From CALLMM01 sp964429855 (GTDB lineage: Bacteria; Armatimonadota; Chthonomonadetes; Chthonomonadales; CAJBBX01): DNA of 64,000 nucleotides. Shown piece after piece: positions 42,091-50,728 of the stretch. Position 1 is the stretch's first letter. Each line of letters starts with the position of its first letter. The stretch lies in assembly GCA_964429855.1 (NCBI GenBank), contig CAYSDM010000022.1, forward strand, positions 1 to 64,000. Direction: 5' to 3'. A program made the translations under genes and the position numbers. The notes below the pieces were generated by a model that saw nothing but the letters and a program-made list of their open reading frames with translations, was not told where the DNA came from and searched no databases.

Positions 42091-42852
42091 GTGCCCGAAA
42101 GCCCAACCATGCCTGAAGAGATCATCCTAGCTCCTGAAACGATACAGTCTGACGCCGTCTGCGAGGGTGGGAACCTGGACTGCGGTTCCGGGCTGCTGCT
42201 GCTTATCAAGAAAGCGATGAAGCCGGTTCCGCCTGGCGGGGTGCTGGAGATACGCAGCACCGAGATCAGCGTGCGGGAAGACCTGCCCGCCTGGTGCCGC
42301 ATGACCGGCAATCCCTATCTCGGCTGGAGACCAGAGCCTGAAACCAACCGTTTCTATGTGCGGCGCGGGGGCAGGGAGGAGGCGGTCGAGGATGATCTGG
42401 CGAAAGCCCGAAGTCATCGCTGGCAGTGCCGGGTGCGCTGGACGGGCGGAATGCAGGCGAAGGTCTTCTCCCGCAACCACTCCTGGGAGGTCGGGCAGTC
42501 TGCCAGTTTTGATGTGAAGGATGTAGCGCCGAGCGCGGTCGAATATCTGCTTGGAGCGCTGGGAGCCTGTCTGGCGATGGGCTTTCAGATCAATGCTTCA
42601 CGGCGCGGCGTGCCTGTGGAAGAGATCGAGGTCTCTCTTTCCGGGCAGATAGATAACATCCTGGTCTTTCTGGGATTGGAGCAGACCGGGCACAGCGGCT
42701 TTCGCGAAATCACCGGAACGCTCTACATACGCTCGGACGCCGATGAGGAGGCGCTGCAGGCGGTCTGGGACCAGACTCTCGCCGCTTCTCCACTGGCAAA
42801 TACCCTGACGCGCGCGGCTTCCCTGAATATCGCGATGCGGGCGGTTCCCTGA
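42091..42852 (+). CDS. TusA-like / OsmC fusion protein
   Basis: 253 aa (GTG at 42091 or ATG at 42109; neither has a clear ribosome-binding site). Residues ~24-95 repeat the TusA-like pattern of the 87-aa protein (L-D-C-G-S-G, P-x-G-G-V-L-E-I-R, D-L-P-A-W-C-R-M-T). Residues ~110-253 are an OsmC/Ohr-type domain: D-V-K-D-V-A-P-S-A-V-E-Y-L-L-G-A-L-G-A-C-L-A-M-G with the reactive Cys, then S-G-Q-I-D and S-P-L-A-N-T-L at the end. OsmC proteins reduce organic peroxides or handle sulfur through reactive thiols; the second Cys typical of Ohr is not obvious. Fusion to TusA suggests thiol/persulfide chemistry. Followed 10 nt later by the MetE-like gene. Confidence 0.82.
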   Translation: MPESPTMPEEIILAPETIQSDAVCEGGNLDCGSGLLLLIKKAMKPVPPGGVLEIRSTEISVREDLPAWCRMTGNPYLGWRPEPETNRFYVRRGGREEAVEDDLAKARSHRWQCRVRWTGGMQAKVFSRNHSWEVGQSASFDVKDVAPSAVEYLLGALGACLAMGFQINASRRGVPVEEIEVSLSGQIDNILVFLGLEQTGHSGFREITGTLYIRSDADEEALQAVWDQTLAASPLANTLTRAASLNIAMRAVP

Positions 42853-42862
42853 AGGAGGGGGT

Positions 42863-44038
42863 ATGGGTTCTCTTCCGTTGTTTCCCGTCACGGTGGTCGG
42901 CAGTCTTCCCCGCTCGAAACCGATGCAGGAGGCGCTGCGAAAGCGGCAGTCCGGTCGGATCGCAGAGGCGGATTTTCAGGCGCTTGCGGATGTCGCCGTG
43001 CGGGAGTGCCTGAACATGCAGATCGCCGCGGGGGTAGATATCGTCAGCGATGGCGAACAGCGGCGCGATAACTTCTACTCTTTCATTGCGGAGAAGGTGG
43101 AAGGCATTCGCCTGATGAGTCTGGCGGATATGCTCGACTATGTGGAGGACAAAGCCGCCTTCGAAAGACTGCTCAATGCGCTCGATGTGCCTGCCTTCGC
43201 GATAAAAAATCCGGTGGTCGTCGGGAGGCTGAGGCGAACCAGACCGCTGGCGCTGGACGATTTTCGGTTTCTGAAGAACCTGACGGATCGGGCGATCAAG
43301 GTTGCGCTGCCGGGACCCTATCTGCTGACCCGTTCCATGTGGGTCAAAAGCCTGTCGGCAGACCTCTATCCGACCAAGGAGGCGCTGGGCGAGGACGTGA
43401 CCCGCATTCTGCGCGAGGAGTTGATCGCCCTGCGGGACGCGGGCTGCGACATCGTGCAGTTTGATGAGCCGGTTCTGACCGAAGTCGCTTTTGCTGGACC
43501 GCACGCGACCCATACCTTCATGTGCGCCGCGCTCTCCGAAAAGAGCAGCCCGGAGGCGGAACTGAGTTTCGCGGTAGACCTTCTGAACCGGGTGGTAGAG
43601 GGCGTTGAGGGCGTCAAGACCGCGCTGCATGTCTGCCGGGGCAACTGGAGCCGCAACGAGAGCGTGTTGCTTCAGGGAGCCTACGATCCGCTGATCCCCT
43701 ATTTCAGCCGGATGCAGGTGCGGCAGTTCGTATTGGAGTATGCGACGGAGCGGGCGGGGAGCGTGGAGGCGCTGGCGGCGTTGCCGGAGGATCGAGAGAT
43801 CGGGCTTGGCGTCTGCAATCCGCGCACATCGGAGATCGAATCGGTGGAGTTTATCGCCGCGAAGGCGCGATCCCTGCTGAAGTTTCGTCCAGCGGAGACC
43901 CTCTTCCTGAATCCCGACTGCGGCTTCGGCACATTTGCGGACCGCCCGGTCAATACGCTGGAGACGGCGGCAATGAAGCTGCGCGCCCTGCACGATGCCG
44001 CGCTGATCCTACGGGCAGAGCAGGGGCGCAAGGCGTGA
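42863..44038 (+). CDS. MetE-like (core, cobalamin-independent) methionine synthase family protein
   Basis: 391 aa; AAGGAGGGGGT precedes the ATG. Only the C-terminal catalytic barrel of MetE is present (MetE itself is ~750 aa). Motifs: V-V-G-S-L-P-R-S at the start, D-G-E-Q-R-R-D-N-F, F-D-E-P-V-L, zinc-site H-V-C-R-G-N and N-P-D-C-G-F-G-T-F. Such single-domain enzymes transfer a methyl group to homocysteine or a related thiol, sometimes from donors other than methyl-folate. Operon context with sulfur-relay genes upstream and a MetY-like gene downstream favours a methionine role; the donor is unknown. Confidence 0.85.
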   Translation: MGSLPLFPVTVVGSLPRSKPMQEALRKRQSGRIAEADFQALADVAVRECLNMQIAAGVDIVSDGEQRRDNFYSFIAEKVEGIRLMSLADMLDYVEDKAAFERLLNALDVPAFAIKNPVVVGRLRRTRPLALDDFRFLKNLTDRAIKVALPGPYLLTRSMWVKSLSADLYPTKEALGEDVTRILREELIALRDAGCDIVQFDEPVLTEVAFAGPHATHTFMCAALSEKSSPEAELSFAVDLLNRVVEGVEGVKTALHVCRGNWSRNESVLLQGAYDPLIPYFSRMQVRQFVLEYATERAGSVEALAALPEDREIGLGVCNPRTSEIESVEFIAAKARSLLKFRPAETLFLNPDCGFGTFADRPVNTLETAAMKLRALHDAALILRAEQGRKA

Positions 44039-44045
44039 GGCGGCG

Positions 44046-44405
44046 ATGAACGAGATGCGCGAGATCGTAACCAGCGGACAGGTGAACAGCCTGTTCATGG
44101 CGCTGATAGGGATACTGCCGGTTGCAGGCGCAGTGATCGGAGCGATGATAGGGGCGCGAAAGGGACGCCTGCATCTCTATACGCTGATGGGCGTTCTGAT
44201 CGGGCTGATCATTGCGCTGCTGAATCTGGGTCTCTGGAGAGTCTACAACACGATTACGGATCGCCTGGGATTGGACAGCGTGCGCAATCTGGTGGTGAAC
44301 CTTGCGCTGTTTATCATACTCGGGGCGGGAGCGGGGCTGATCGCCGGATATGTATCGCGCCGACGCGGCGCCGCGCCGAAAGAGACGCCGCCCGATGCCG
44401 GATAG
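44046..44405 (+). CDS. Small integral membrane protein
   Basis: 119 aa with three hydrophobic segments (~13-34, ~43-62, ~80-103), Gly/Ala-rich first segment (G-A-V-I-G-A-M-I-G-A), and a basic C-terminal tail R-R-R. No recognised family. It begins 7 nt after the MetE-like gene and its stop overlaps the start of the HAD gene, so it is part of the operon. Confidence 0.75.
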   Translation: MNEMREIVTSGQVNSLFMALIGILPVAGAVIGAMIGARKGRLHLYTLMGVLIGLIIALLNLGLWRVYNTITDRLGLDSVRNLVVNLALFIILGAGAGLIAGYVSRRRGAAPKETPPDAG

Positions 44406-45084
44406 AATGCGCCTGCGCGTCCTGCTGCTCGATCTGGACGGGACGATCGCCGATTCGCATCATCTGATCTATCGCTCGCTGGACTACGCCTTTCAGACGC
44501 TTCTGGGGCGTCACTATCCTGTATCGCTATGGGAGCGTTCGGTGGGCGAACCGCTTCACAGGCTGTTTGAGGAGGGATGCGCCGCGCAGTCGCTCCCGCC
44601 GTTAACGACGTTGCAGATAGAGAGCCTGATTCAGAGCTATCGGTCTCATCTGATGGCGATTGATCAGACCGTGCAGCCCTTTCCCGGAATACCGGAGACG
44701 CTGGAGACCCTGCGCCGTCGCGGCGTCCGGCTGGCGATTGTGACCACCAAACACTCTACCGCCGCGCATCGCTCGCTGCGCTATATGGGGCTTGCCAGTC
44801 TTTTTGAGACAGTGATCGCCAGTGATCAGTGTACACGGCTCAAGCCGCACCCGGAGCCGTTTCACCGGGCATTGAGGGCGCTGGAGGCTGAATCGGCAGA
44901 GGCGGCGGGAGTAGGCGACAGCCCGCACGACATTGAGGCGGCGCGCGCAGCGGGAGCGCTGCCTGTTGCCGCGCTCTGGGGCGTGAAACATCGCGCTCCG
45001 CTGCTGGAGAGGAATCCGGATATCCTGCTGGAGTACCCTTCCGATCTGATCCGTCTACTCGACGACACTGCGTCAGGAGAATAG
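44395..45084 (+). CDS. HAD-superfamily phosphatase (PGP/PpaX-like)
   Basis: 229 aa from the ATG at 44395, overlapping the preceding gene by 11 nt (ATG at 44407 is an alternative). HAD motifs: I, L-L-L-D-L-D-G-T-I-A-D-S; II, I-V-T-T-K; III, K-P-H-P-E-P-F; IV, V-G-D-S-P-H-D-I-E-A-A-R-A-A-G. A cap domain lies between I and II. This resembles phosphoglycolate or pyrophosphatase-type enzymes; substrate not determinable. Confidence 0.88.
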   Translation: MPDRMRLRVLLLDLDGTIADSHHLIYRSLDYAFQTLLGRHYPVSLWERSVGEPLHRLFEEGCAAQSLPPLTTLQIESLIQSYRSHLMAIDQTVQPFPGIPETLETLRRRGVRLAIVTTKHSTAAHRSLRYMGLASLFETVIASDQCTRLKPHPEPFHRALRALEAESAEAAGVGDSPHDIEAARAAGALPVAALWGVKHRAPLLERNPDILLEYPSDLIRLLDDTASGE

Positions 45085-45086
45085 CC

Positions 45087-45845
45087 TTGACCGCACCCTC
45101 AGACTCATCAGCCGACTGGCAGGTCTGGCAGGATCAGCAGATTGCCCATCGTTTTACAGATGTGCGCCGCGCCGGAATCCTCGGCGCGGAGGCGCAGTTC
45201 GATACGATGCTGCGCCTGCTGGGGGTGGTGATGGCATCTTCCCTCACCGTGCTGGACATCGGCTGCGGCGACGGGGTGGTTCTGGCGACCGTGATGAGCC
45301 GTTTTCGCGTGGAGCAGGGCGTGCTGCTGGACGGGTCGCCCGCGATGCTGGCAAAAGCCAGAGAGCGTTTTGCCCATACCGCGGCTCCCGTTACCTTCCT
45401 CGAGGCGGACTTCAACGATCCGAACTGGAGCAGCCGCCTGCCGATTCGCGCATTTGACGCGGTGGTGTCCGCCTTTGCGATCCATCATAGCGAGGATGAC
45501 CGCAAGCGCGCGCTCTATGCGGAGATATACAGCCTGTTGAAATCGGGCGGAATATTCGTCAATATCGAGCATGTCGCCAGCGTTTCGCCGCTCGGAGAGT
45601 GGCTGTTCGAGAAGGCGTATGCCGGGAGACTCTCGCAGGTGCGCCGCGCACAGGGCGAAACGGTGACGGAAGAAGAGGTCTATGAGGAGCTTCGTTTGCG
45701 TCCCGATAAAGCCGCCAATCGCCTGACGCCGGTGGAGACGCAGATTCAATGGCTGCGGGAGATCGGCTACTGCGACGCGGACTGCTACTGGAAGCAGTTT
45801 GAACTGGCGGTGCTGGCGGGCTATCGGGAGAGGGAGGGCGCGTAG
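45087..45845 (+). CDS. Class I SAM-dependent methyltransferase
   Basis: 252 aa; TTG start with CAGGAGA before it, 2 nt after the HAD stop. SAM-binding motif V-L-D-I-G-C-G-D-G-V-V-L (~55), post-I acidic residue in L-L-D-G-S, F-D-A-V-V-S-A-F-A-I-H-H at motif II, and L-L-K-S-G-G-I-F-V-N-I-E at motif III. The C-terminal helical part (R-L-T-P-V-E-T-Q-I-Q-W-L-R-E-I-G-Y) is usual for small-molecule methyltransferases. Substrate unknown. Confidence 0.85.
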   Translation: MTAPSDSSADWQVWQDQQIAHRFTDVRRAGILGAEAQFDTMLRLLGVVMASSLTVLDIGCGDGVVLATVMSRFRVEQGVLLDGSPAMLAKARERFAHTAAPVTFLEADFNDPNWSSRLPIRAFDAVVSAFAIHHSEDDRKRALYAEIYSLLKSGGIFVNIEHVASVSPLGEWLFEKAYAGRLSQVRRAQGETVTEEEVYEELRLRPDKAANRLTPVETQIQWLREIGYCDADCYWKQFELAVLAGYREREGA

Positions 45846-45896
45846 GCGCGCCTTCCAGAAGTTCAGGAATACACCATCAAGGAGAGATAGGAATCC

Positions 45897-46967
45897 ATGC
45901 CTGCAAAGGTCTACTACGACAACGATGCCGATCTGGAGATTTTACGCGGAAAGAAAATTGCCGTGATCGGCTACGGCAGTCAGGGGCACGCCCACGCGCT
46001 GAATCTGCGCGACAGCGGTCTGGATGTGCGCGTCGGGCTGCGTCCCGGAAAGTCGTGGGATAAGGCGGAGGATGACGGCGTCAAGGTGATGACTGTCGCC
46101 CAAGCCACTGCCGAAGCCGACATCGTGATGATACTGGTCAACGACGAGTTTCAGGCTGCCCTCTATCAGGAGCAGATCCGAGAGAACCTTCAACCGGGCA
46201 ACGCCATCGCGTTCGGACACGGCTTTAATATCCACTTCGGTCAGATCGTGCCGCCGAAGGAGGTGGATGTCTTTATGTGCGCGCCCAAAGGACCCGGTCA
46301 TCTTGTGCGCCGGATCTATCTGGAAGGCAAGGGCGTGCCCTGTCTGATCGCCATCCATCAAGATGCCACACACCAGGCGAAGAGTATCGCGCTTGCCTAT
46401 GCCAGGGGCATCGGAGGGACGCGCGCGGGCGTGCTGGAGACGACCTTCAAAGAGGAGACGGAGACTGATCTGTTCGGAGAGCAGGCGGTGCTCTGCGGAG
46501 GAACGACCGCGCTCGTGAAGGCCGGTTTCGAGACGCTGGTGGCGGCGGGATATCAGCCCGAGATCGCCTATTTCGAGTGTCTGCACGAGTTGAAGCTGAT
46601 TGTAGACCTGATGTATGAGGCGGGAATCGCCGGAATGCGCTACTCCATCTCCGACACGGCGCAGTACGGCGACATGACTCGCGGTCCGCGACTGATTGAC
46701 GACTCGGTTCGCGAACGAATGCAGGGACTGCTGCGCGATATTCAGGCGGGAGAGTTCGCCAAAGAGTGGATTCTGGAGAACCGAGCCAATCGTCCGGTCT
46801 TCCGCGCGCTGGCGGCGCAGGATGAGAACCATCCCATTGAGCAGGTCGGCAGACAGCTTCGCAGCATGATGAGTTGGGTACGCTCCAATGTGGCGCAGGA
46901 GACCGAACAGACGGCGGAGGGCGCGGTCAATCAGCGTGTGCAGAATCTGGAACTGCGTGAAGAGTAA
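45897..46967 (+). CDS. ilvC: Ketol-acid reductoisomerase (class I)
   Basis: 356 aa; AAGGAGAG upstream of the ATG. It isomerises and reduces acetolactate/acetohydroxybutyrate, the second common step. Rossmann motif A-V-I-G-Y-G-S-Q-G-H-A-H-A-L-N-L-R, with R-P-G-K-S-W for NADPH preference, G-H-G-F-N-I-H-F, M-C-A-P-K-G-P-G-H, and the Mg-binding K-E-E-T-E-T-D-L-F-G-E-Q. Length fits the short class I form, slightly long at the C-terminus. Confidence 0.97.
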   Translation: MPAKVYYDNDADLEILRGKKIAVIGYGSQGHAHALNLRDSGLDVRVGLRPGKSWDKAEDDGVKVMTVAQATAEADIVMILVNDEFQAALYQEQIRENLQPGNAIAFGHGFNIHFGQIVPPKEVDVFMCAPKGPGHLVRRIYLEGKGVPCLIAIHQDATHQAKSIALAYARGIGGTRAGVLETTFKEETETDLFGEQAVLCGGTTALVKAGFETLVAAGYQPEIAYFECLHELKLIVDLMYEAGIAGMRYSISDTAQYGDMTRGPRLIDDSVRERMQGLLRDIQAGEFAKEWILENRANRPVFRALAAQDENHPIEQVGRQLRSMMSWVRSNVAQETEQTAEGAVNQRVQNLELREE

Positions 46968-46999
46968 CGGCGGCTGGATAGCGCCGGGGAAAGAGACGA

Positions 47000-48292
47000 A
47001 TGAGCGATAAGACCGCCTTCAGACAGTGGCGTCTGGAGACTCTGGCTTTGCACGGTTTTCCCTCGGATGAGAAGCATGTCGGTCCTCATTCCGTGCCGAT
47101 TGTGCAGTCCGCCGCCTTTCAGTTCGCTTCGGCAGAGGAAGCCGCCGCGCGGTTTGCGCTGGACGATTTCGGGCCCATCTATACGCGGGTCGGCAATCCG
47201 ACGGTCGAGGCGTTCGAGCAGCGGATGGCGGCGGTAGAGGGCGGTATCGGCGCGATGGCGACCGCCAGCGGGCAGGCGGCGGCGTTCTATGCGATTGTCA
47301 CCATCACGCATCAGAGACACAATATCGTCTCCTCGACATCGCTCTACGGCGGAATCTACTCGCTGTTCAGGAACATTCTGCCGGGCTTCGGCATCGAGAC
47401 CCGATTTGTGCAGGTCTCCGACAAAAGCGCGTGGGAGCGCGCTATAGACGAACGGACGACCTGCCTCTATGCGGAGACGGTCGGCAACCCGTTGCTGGAT
47501 ACGCCCGATCTGGAGTGGCTGGCGGGACTGGCGCGCCGACATCGTATTCCGCTCATCATTGATAACACCGTTCCGACCGCCTGCCTCTGCCGACCGTTCG
47601 AGTATGGCGCGGATCTGGTCGTCTACAGCGCGACCAAGTATATCGGCGGACACGGCACGACGATCGGCGGCGTGGTCGTGGACAGCGGGCGGTACGACTG
47701 GACGAACGGACGCTTTCCGCAGTTTACCGGGCCGGACCCGATCTATCACGGGATTCGACTCGGCGAGAAGTTCGGGCAGATGGCGTATCTGGTGCGTATG
47801 CGCGGTCACTATCTGCGCGATATCGGCGCCTGCATCGGTCCACACGACGCCTGGAACCTGATACAGGGGATCGAGACCTTGCCGGTGCGGATGGAGCGGC
47901 ACTGCGACAATGCCGAAGGGCTGGCGGGTTGGCTGTCCGGTCATCCGAAGGTGGAGCGCGTTCTCTATCCGGGACGGGAGGGACATCCGACGGCGGAGAG
48001 TGCGCGCCGATACCTGAAGCGGGGCAGCGGAATGCTCGGACTCTATGTGAAAGGCGGATTCGAGGCGGCGCGGCGCATGGTGGAAGCGACCCGGCTCTTC
48101 GCCCATGCGCCGAATCTGGGGGACTGCAAGTCGCTTATCATCCATCCGGCTTCAACGACTCATTCGCAGGTTGCGCTGGAGGTGCGCCGCGCCATCGGCA
48201 TCGAGGACAACTTCCTGCGCCTGTCGGTCGGGCTGGAGCATATCGAAGACCTGAAGGATGACCTGGATCGCGCGCTGGGCGATTCGGCGTAG
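47000..48292 (+). CDS. metY: O-acetylhomoserine sulfhydrylase (Cys/Met metabolism PLP enzyme)
   Basis: 430 aa. PLP lysine in Y-S-A-T-K-Y-I-G-G-H-G, substrate and cofactor residues in Y-T-R-V-G-N-P-T, A-S-G-Q-A-A-A-F-Y-A, S-S-T-S-L-Y-G-G-I-Y, E-T-V-G-N-P, D-N-T-V-P-T, and the C-terminal H-P-A-S-T-T-H-S-Q motif. Length and motifs match MetY (~425 aa) better than cystathionine synthase or lyase (~380-400 aa). It makes homocysteine from O-acetylhomoserine and a sulfide source, feeding the MetE-like enzyme encoded upstream. The sister methionine gamma-lyase function cannot be fully excluded. Confidence 0.88.
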   Translation: MSDKTAFRQWRLETLALHGFPSDEKHVGPHSVPIVQSAAFQFASAEEAAARFALDDFGPIYTRVGNPTVEAFEQRMAAVEGGIGAMATASGQAAAFYAIVTITHQRHNIVSSTSLYGGIYSLFRNILPGFGIETRFVQVSDKSAWERAIDERTTCLYAETVGNPLLDTPDLEWLAGLARRHRIPLIIDNTVPTACLCRPFEYGADLVVYSATKYIGGHGTTIGGVVVDSGRYDWTNGRFPQFTGPDPIYHGIRLGEKFGQMAYLVRMRGHYLRDIGACIGPHDAWNLIQGIETLPVRMERHCDNAEGLAGWLSGHPKVERVLYPGREGHPTAESARRYLKRGSGMLGLYVKGGFEAARRMVEATRLFAHAPNLGDCKSLIIHPASTTHSQVALEVRRAIGIEDNFLRLSVGLEHIEDLKDDLDRALGDSA

Positions 48293-48310
48293 GAAGAAGG
48301 AGGAGCAGGA

Positions 48311-49066
48311 ATGAACCGATTATTCCGGGCGAGAAGGGCGTTACCGTTCCTTCTGGCGGCGGTCACGCTGGCGGTCGGAGGCTCCGCATGGACGCAGCGG
48401 CCGTCGAAACCGAAGCCGCCGGAGCGTCCCCGCTACGAGTATCGCAAAGATCACGACCCTGACGGCATCGGCAAGTTCTATATGGGGCGCGAGATCGCGC
48501 AGGTGATGGGGCATCAGGCGGCGGACTGGCTGGATCGTCCCGAGCGCGAAGCGGAGGAGGCTCCCTCGATGCTGCTGCGTGCGCTTAAGATCAAGCCGGG
48601 AATGTCGCTGGTGGACCTGGGAGCGGGAAGCGGCTATCTCACCTTTCCGATGGCGCGCCTGACCGGACCGACCGGGAAAGTCTATGCGGTGGACATTCAG
48701 CAGGAGATGCTGGACATCATCCGCGCGAAGATGAAGGAGCAGGGCGTCGCCAATATCGTTCCGGTGCTGGGAACCGTGAAAGATCCGAAGCTGCCGCCCA
48801 ACTCCGCGGACCTTATTCTGCTGGTGGATGTCTATCACGAGTTCGATCATCCCTGGGAGATGACCCGCGCAATGGTGCGCGCCCTGAAGCCGGGCGGCAG
48901 GCTGGTGCTGGTGGAGTATCGCAAGGAGGATCCGGACGTTCCCATCAAAGAGCTTCACAAGATGTCGGAGAAGCAGGTGAAGCGGGAGATGTCGGTACAT
49001 CCGATCAAGTGGGTGGAGACGATCGGCATCCTGCCCCGGCAGCATATCATCGTTTTTCGGAAGTAG
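48311..49066 (+). CDS. SAM-dependent methyltransferase with N-terminal signal peptide
   Basis: 251 aa; GGAGGAGCAGGA precedes the ATG. Residues 1-29 form a signal peptide (R-R-A-L-P-F-L-L-A-A-V-T-L-A-V-G-G-S-A-W). The catalytic part has S-L-V-D-L-G-A-G-S-G-Y-L-T, A-V-D-I-Q, L-I-L-L-V-D-V-Y-H-E-F-D and L-K-P-G-G-R-L-V-L-V-E-Y. A methyltransferase outside the cytoplasm would lack an obvious SAM supply; such signal-bearing members occur in several phyla with unknown role. It lies between metY and leuA. Confidence 0.82.
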   Translation: MNRLFRARRALPFLLAAVTLAVGGSAWTQRPSKPKPPERPRYEYRKDHDPDGIGKFYMGREIAQVMGHQAADWLDRPEREAEEAPSMLLRALKIKPGMSLVDLGAGSGYLTFPMARLTGPTGKVYAVDIQQEMLDIIRAKMKEQGVANIVPVLGTVKDPKLPPNSADLILLVDVYHEFDHPWEMTRAMVRALKPGGRLVLVEYRKEDPDVPIKELHKMSEKQVKREMSVHPIKWVETIGILPRQHIIVFRK

Positions 49067-49118
49067 GCGCATTTAACAGACAGACTGCGGGAAGCAGTTT
49101 ACAGGCGGTGAATGAACT

Positions 49119-50666
49119 ATGGCAACACGAATCTATATTTTCGATACGACTCTGCGCGATGGCGAACAGTCGCCGGGCGCGTCGCTGAATGTGCAGGAGA
49201 AGGTGGAGATCGCGCGACAATTGGAGCGGCTGGGCGTGGACGTGATCGAGGCCGGGTTCCCGATCTCTTCCCCGGGCGACTTTCAGGCGGTGCAGGAGGT
49301 CTGCAAGGCGGTGAAGGATGCGACCGTCTGCGGGCTGACCCGCGCGGTGGTCAAAGATGTGGATGTTGCGGCGGAGGCGTTGAAGGAAGCCGCGCGCCCG
49401 CGCATCCATACCGGACTGGGAGTCTCTGACAACCACCTTCAGTATAAGCTCAAGATGACCCGCGAGCAGGCGCTGGAGCGGGGAGTCAGCGCGGTGAAGC
49501 ACGCCCGCCGGTACGTGGAGGATGTGGAGTACTTCCTGGAGGACTCCGGGCGCGCCGATCCCGACTATCTGTGCCGGGTGGTCGAAGAGGTCATCAAGGC
49601 GGGCGCGACGGTCATCAACATTCCCGATACCACCGGCTTTATGACGCCGGAGGAGTACGGACGCCTGATCGCCTCGGTTGTGAACCGCGTTCCCAACATA
49701 GATAAAGCCGTGGTGAGCGTACACTGTCATAACGATCTGGGAATGGCGGTCGCCAACTCGCTGGCGGGCGTGTTGAATGGAGCGCGGCAGATCGAATGCA
49801 CCATCAACGGTATCGGGGAGCGCGCCGGAAACACCAGCCTGGAAGAGGTTGTCATGGCGATGAAGGTGCGCAACGACTACTTCCAGACCGAGACCGGCAT
49901 CGTGACGCAGGAGATCTATAAGACCAGCCGTCTGGTATCGAACCTGACCGGCATTCTGGTGCAGCCGAATAAAGCCGTGATCGGCGCAAACGCCTTCGCG
50001 CACTCCTCCGGAATTCATCAGGATGGAGTGCTGAAGGAGCGAACAACGTATGAGATTATAGACCCGCGTGAGGTCGGCATTCCGGAGTCGAAGATCCTGC
50101 TGACGGCGCGCTCCGGGCGGCACGCGCTTCAGCATCGCCTGAGCGAACTCGGTTTTCATCTGAATGAGAACCAGTTGGACAAGGTCTATGAGCGGTTCCT
50201 GAAGGTCGCCGATCAGAAGAAGATGGTCTACGACGAAGACCTGGAGGCGATTGTCGCCGACGAGACCTCTGCCGTCCATATCACCTATGAACTGCTGCAG
50301 GTGCAGGTCTCCTGCGGCGATCACAGCATTCCGACCGCCACCGTCCAGCTTCGCGGACCGCAGGGAGACACCATGACGGATTCGGATCACGGAACCGGTC
50401 CGGTGGATGCCATCTATCGGGCGATCAACCGGATCGTGCAGCAGCCCAATGATCTGATCGAGTTCTCCATTCAGGCGGTGACGGAGGGCATAGACGCTCT
50501 GGCGGAGGTCACCATCCGCATCCGGCAGGGCAACGACATCTATACCGGGCGCGCCTCGCACTCCGATATCTGCGTCGCCAGCGCCAAAGCCTATATGCAC
50601 GCGCTCAATCGCCTTCTCGACCGAGTCACCCCCGCCTCGCAGCAGAAGACCCTGGAGCATGTCTGA
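49119..50666 (+). CDS. leuA: 2-isopropylmalate synthase
   Basis: 515 aa, typical of the long bacterial form. It condenses acetyl-CoA with 2-oxoisovalerate, the committed leucine step. Seen: F-D-T-T-L-R-D-G-E-Q-S-P-G, metal-site H-C-H-N-D-L-G-M-A-V-A-N-S, N-G-I-G-E-R-A-G-N-T, H-S-S-G-I-H-Q-D-G, and a C-terminal regulatory domain (~385-505) as needed for leucine feedback. Last biosynthetic gene of the T-box operon. Confidence 0.97.
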   Translation: MATRIYIFDTTLRDGEQSPGASLNVQEKVEIARQLERLGVDVIEAGFPISSPGDFQAVQEVCKAVKDATVCGLTRAVVKDVDVAAEALKEAARPRIHTGLGVSDNHLQYKLKMTREQALERGVSAVKHARRYVEDVEYFLEDSGRADPDYLCRVVEEVIKAGATVINIPDTTGFMTPEEYGRLIASVVNRVPNIDKAVVSVHCHNDLGMAVANSLAGVLNGARQIECTINGIGERAGNTSLEEVVMAMKVRNDYFQTETGIVTQEIYKTSRLVSNLTGILVQPNKAVIGANAFAHSSGIHQDGVLKERTTYEIIDPREVGIPESKILLTARSGRHALQHRLSELGFHLNENQLDKVYERFLKVADQKKMVYDEDLEAIVADETSAVHITYELLQVQVSCGDHSIPTATVQLRGPQGDTMTDSDHGTGPVDAIYRAINRIVQQPNDLIEFSIQAVTEGIDALAEVTIRIRQGNDIYTGRASHSDICVASAKAYMHALNRLLDRVTPASQQKTLEHV

Positions 50667-50672
50667 TTCGCG

Positions 50673-50703
50673 GCGCCGGGGAGGGAGCGTCTCTCCCCGG
50701 CGC
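50673..50703 (+). terminator. GC-rich hairpin after leuA
   Basis: A perfect 11-bp stem (50673-50683 with 50693-50703), 9-nt loop, begins 6 nt after the leuA stop. There is no T-run, so it may be partial or a stabilising 3' structure. Confidence 0.5.
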
Positions 50704-50728
50704 GCGCTGCAAGCGGAAGTCAGGTCGA

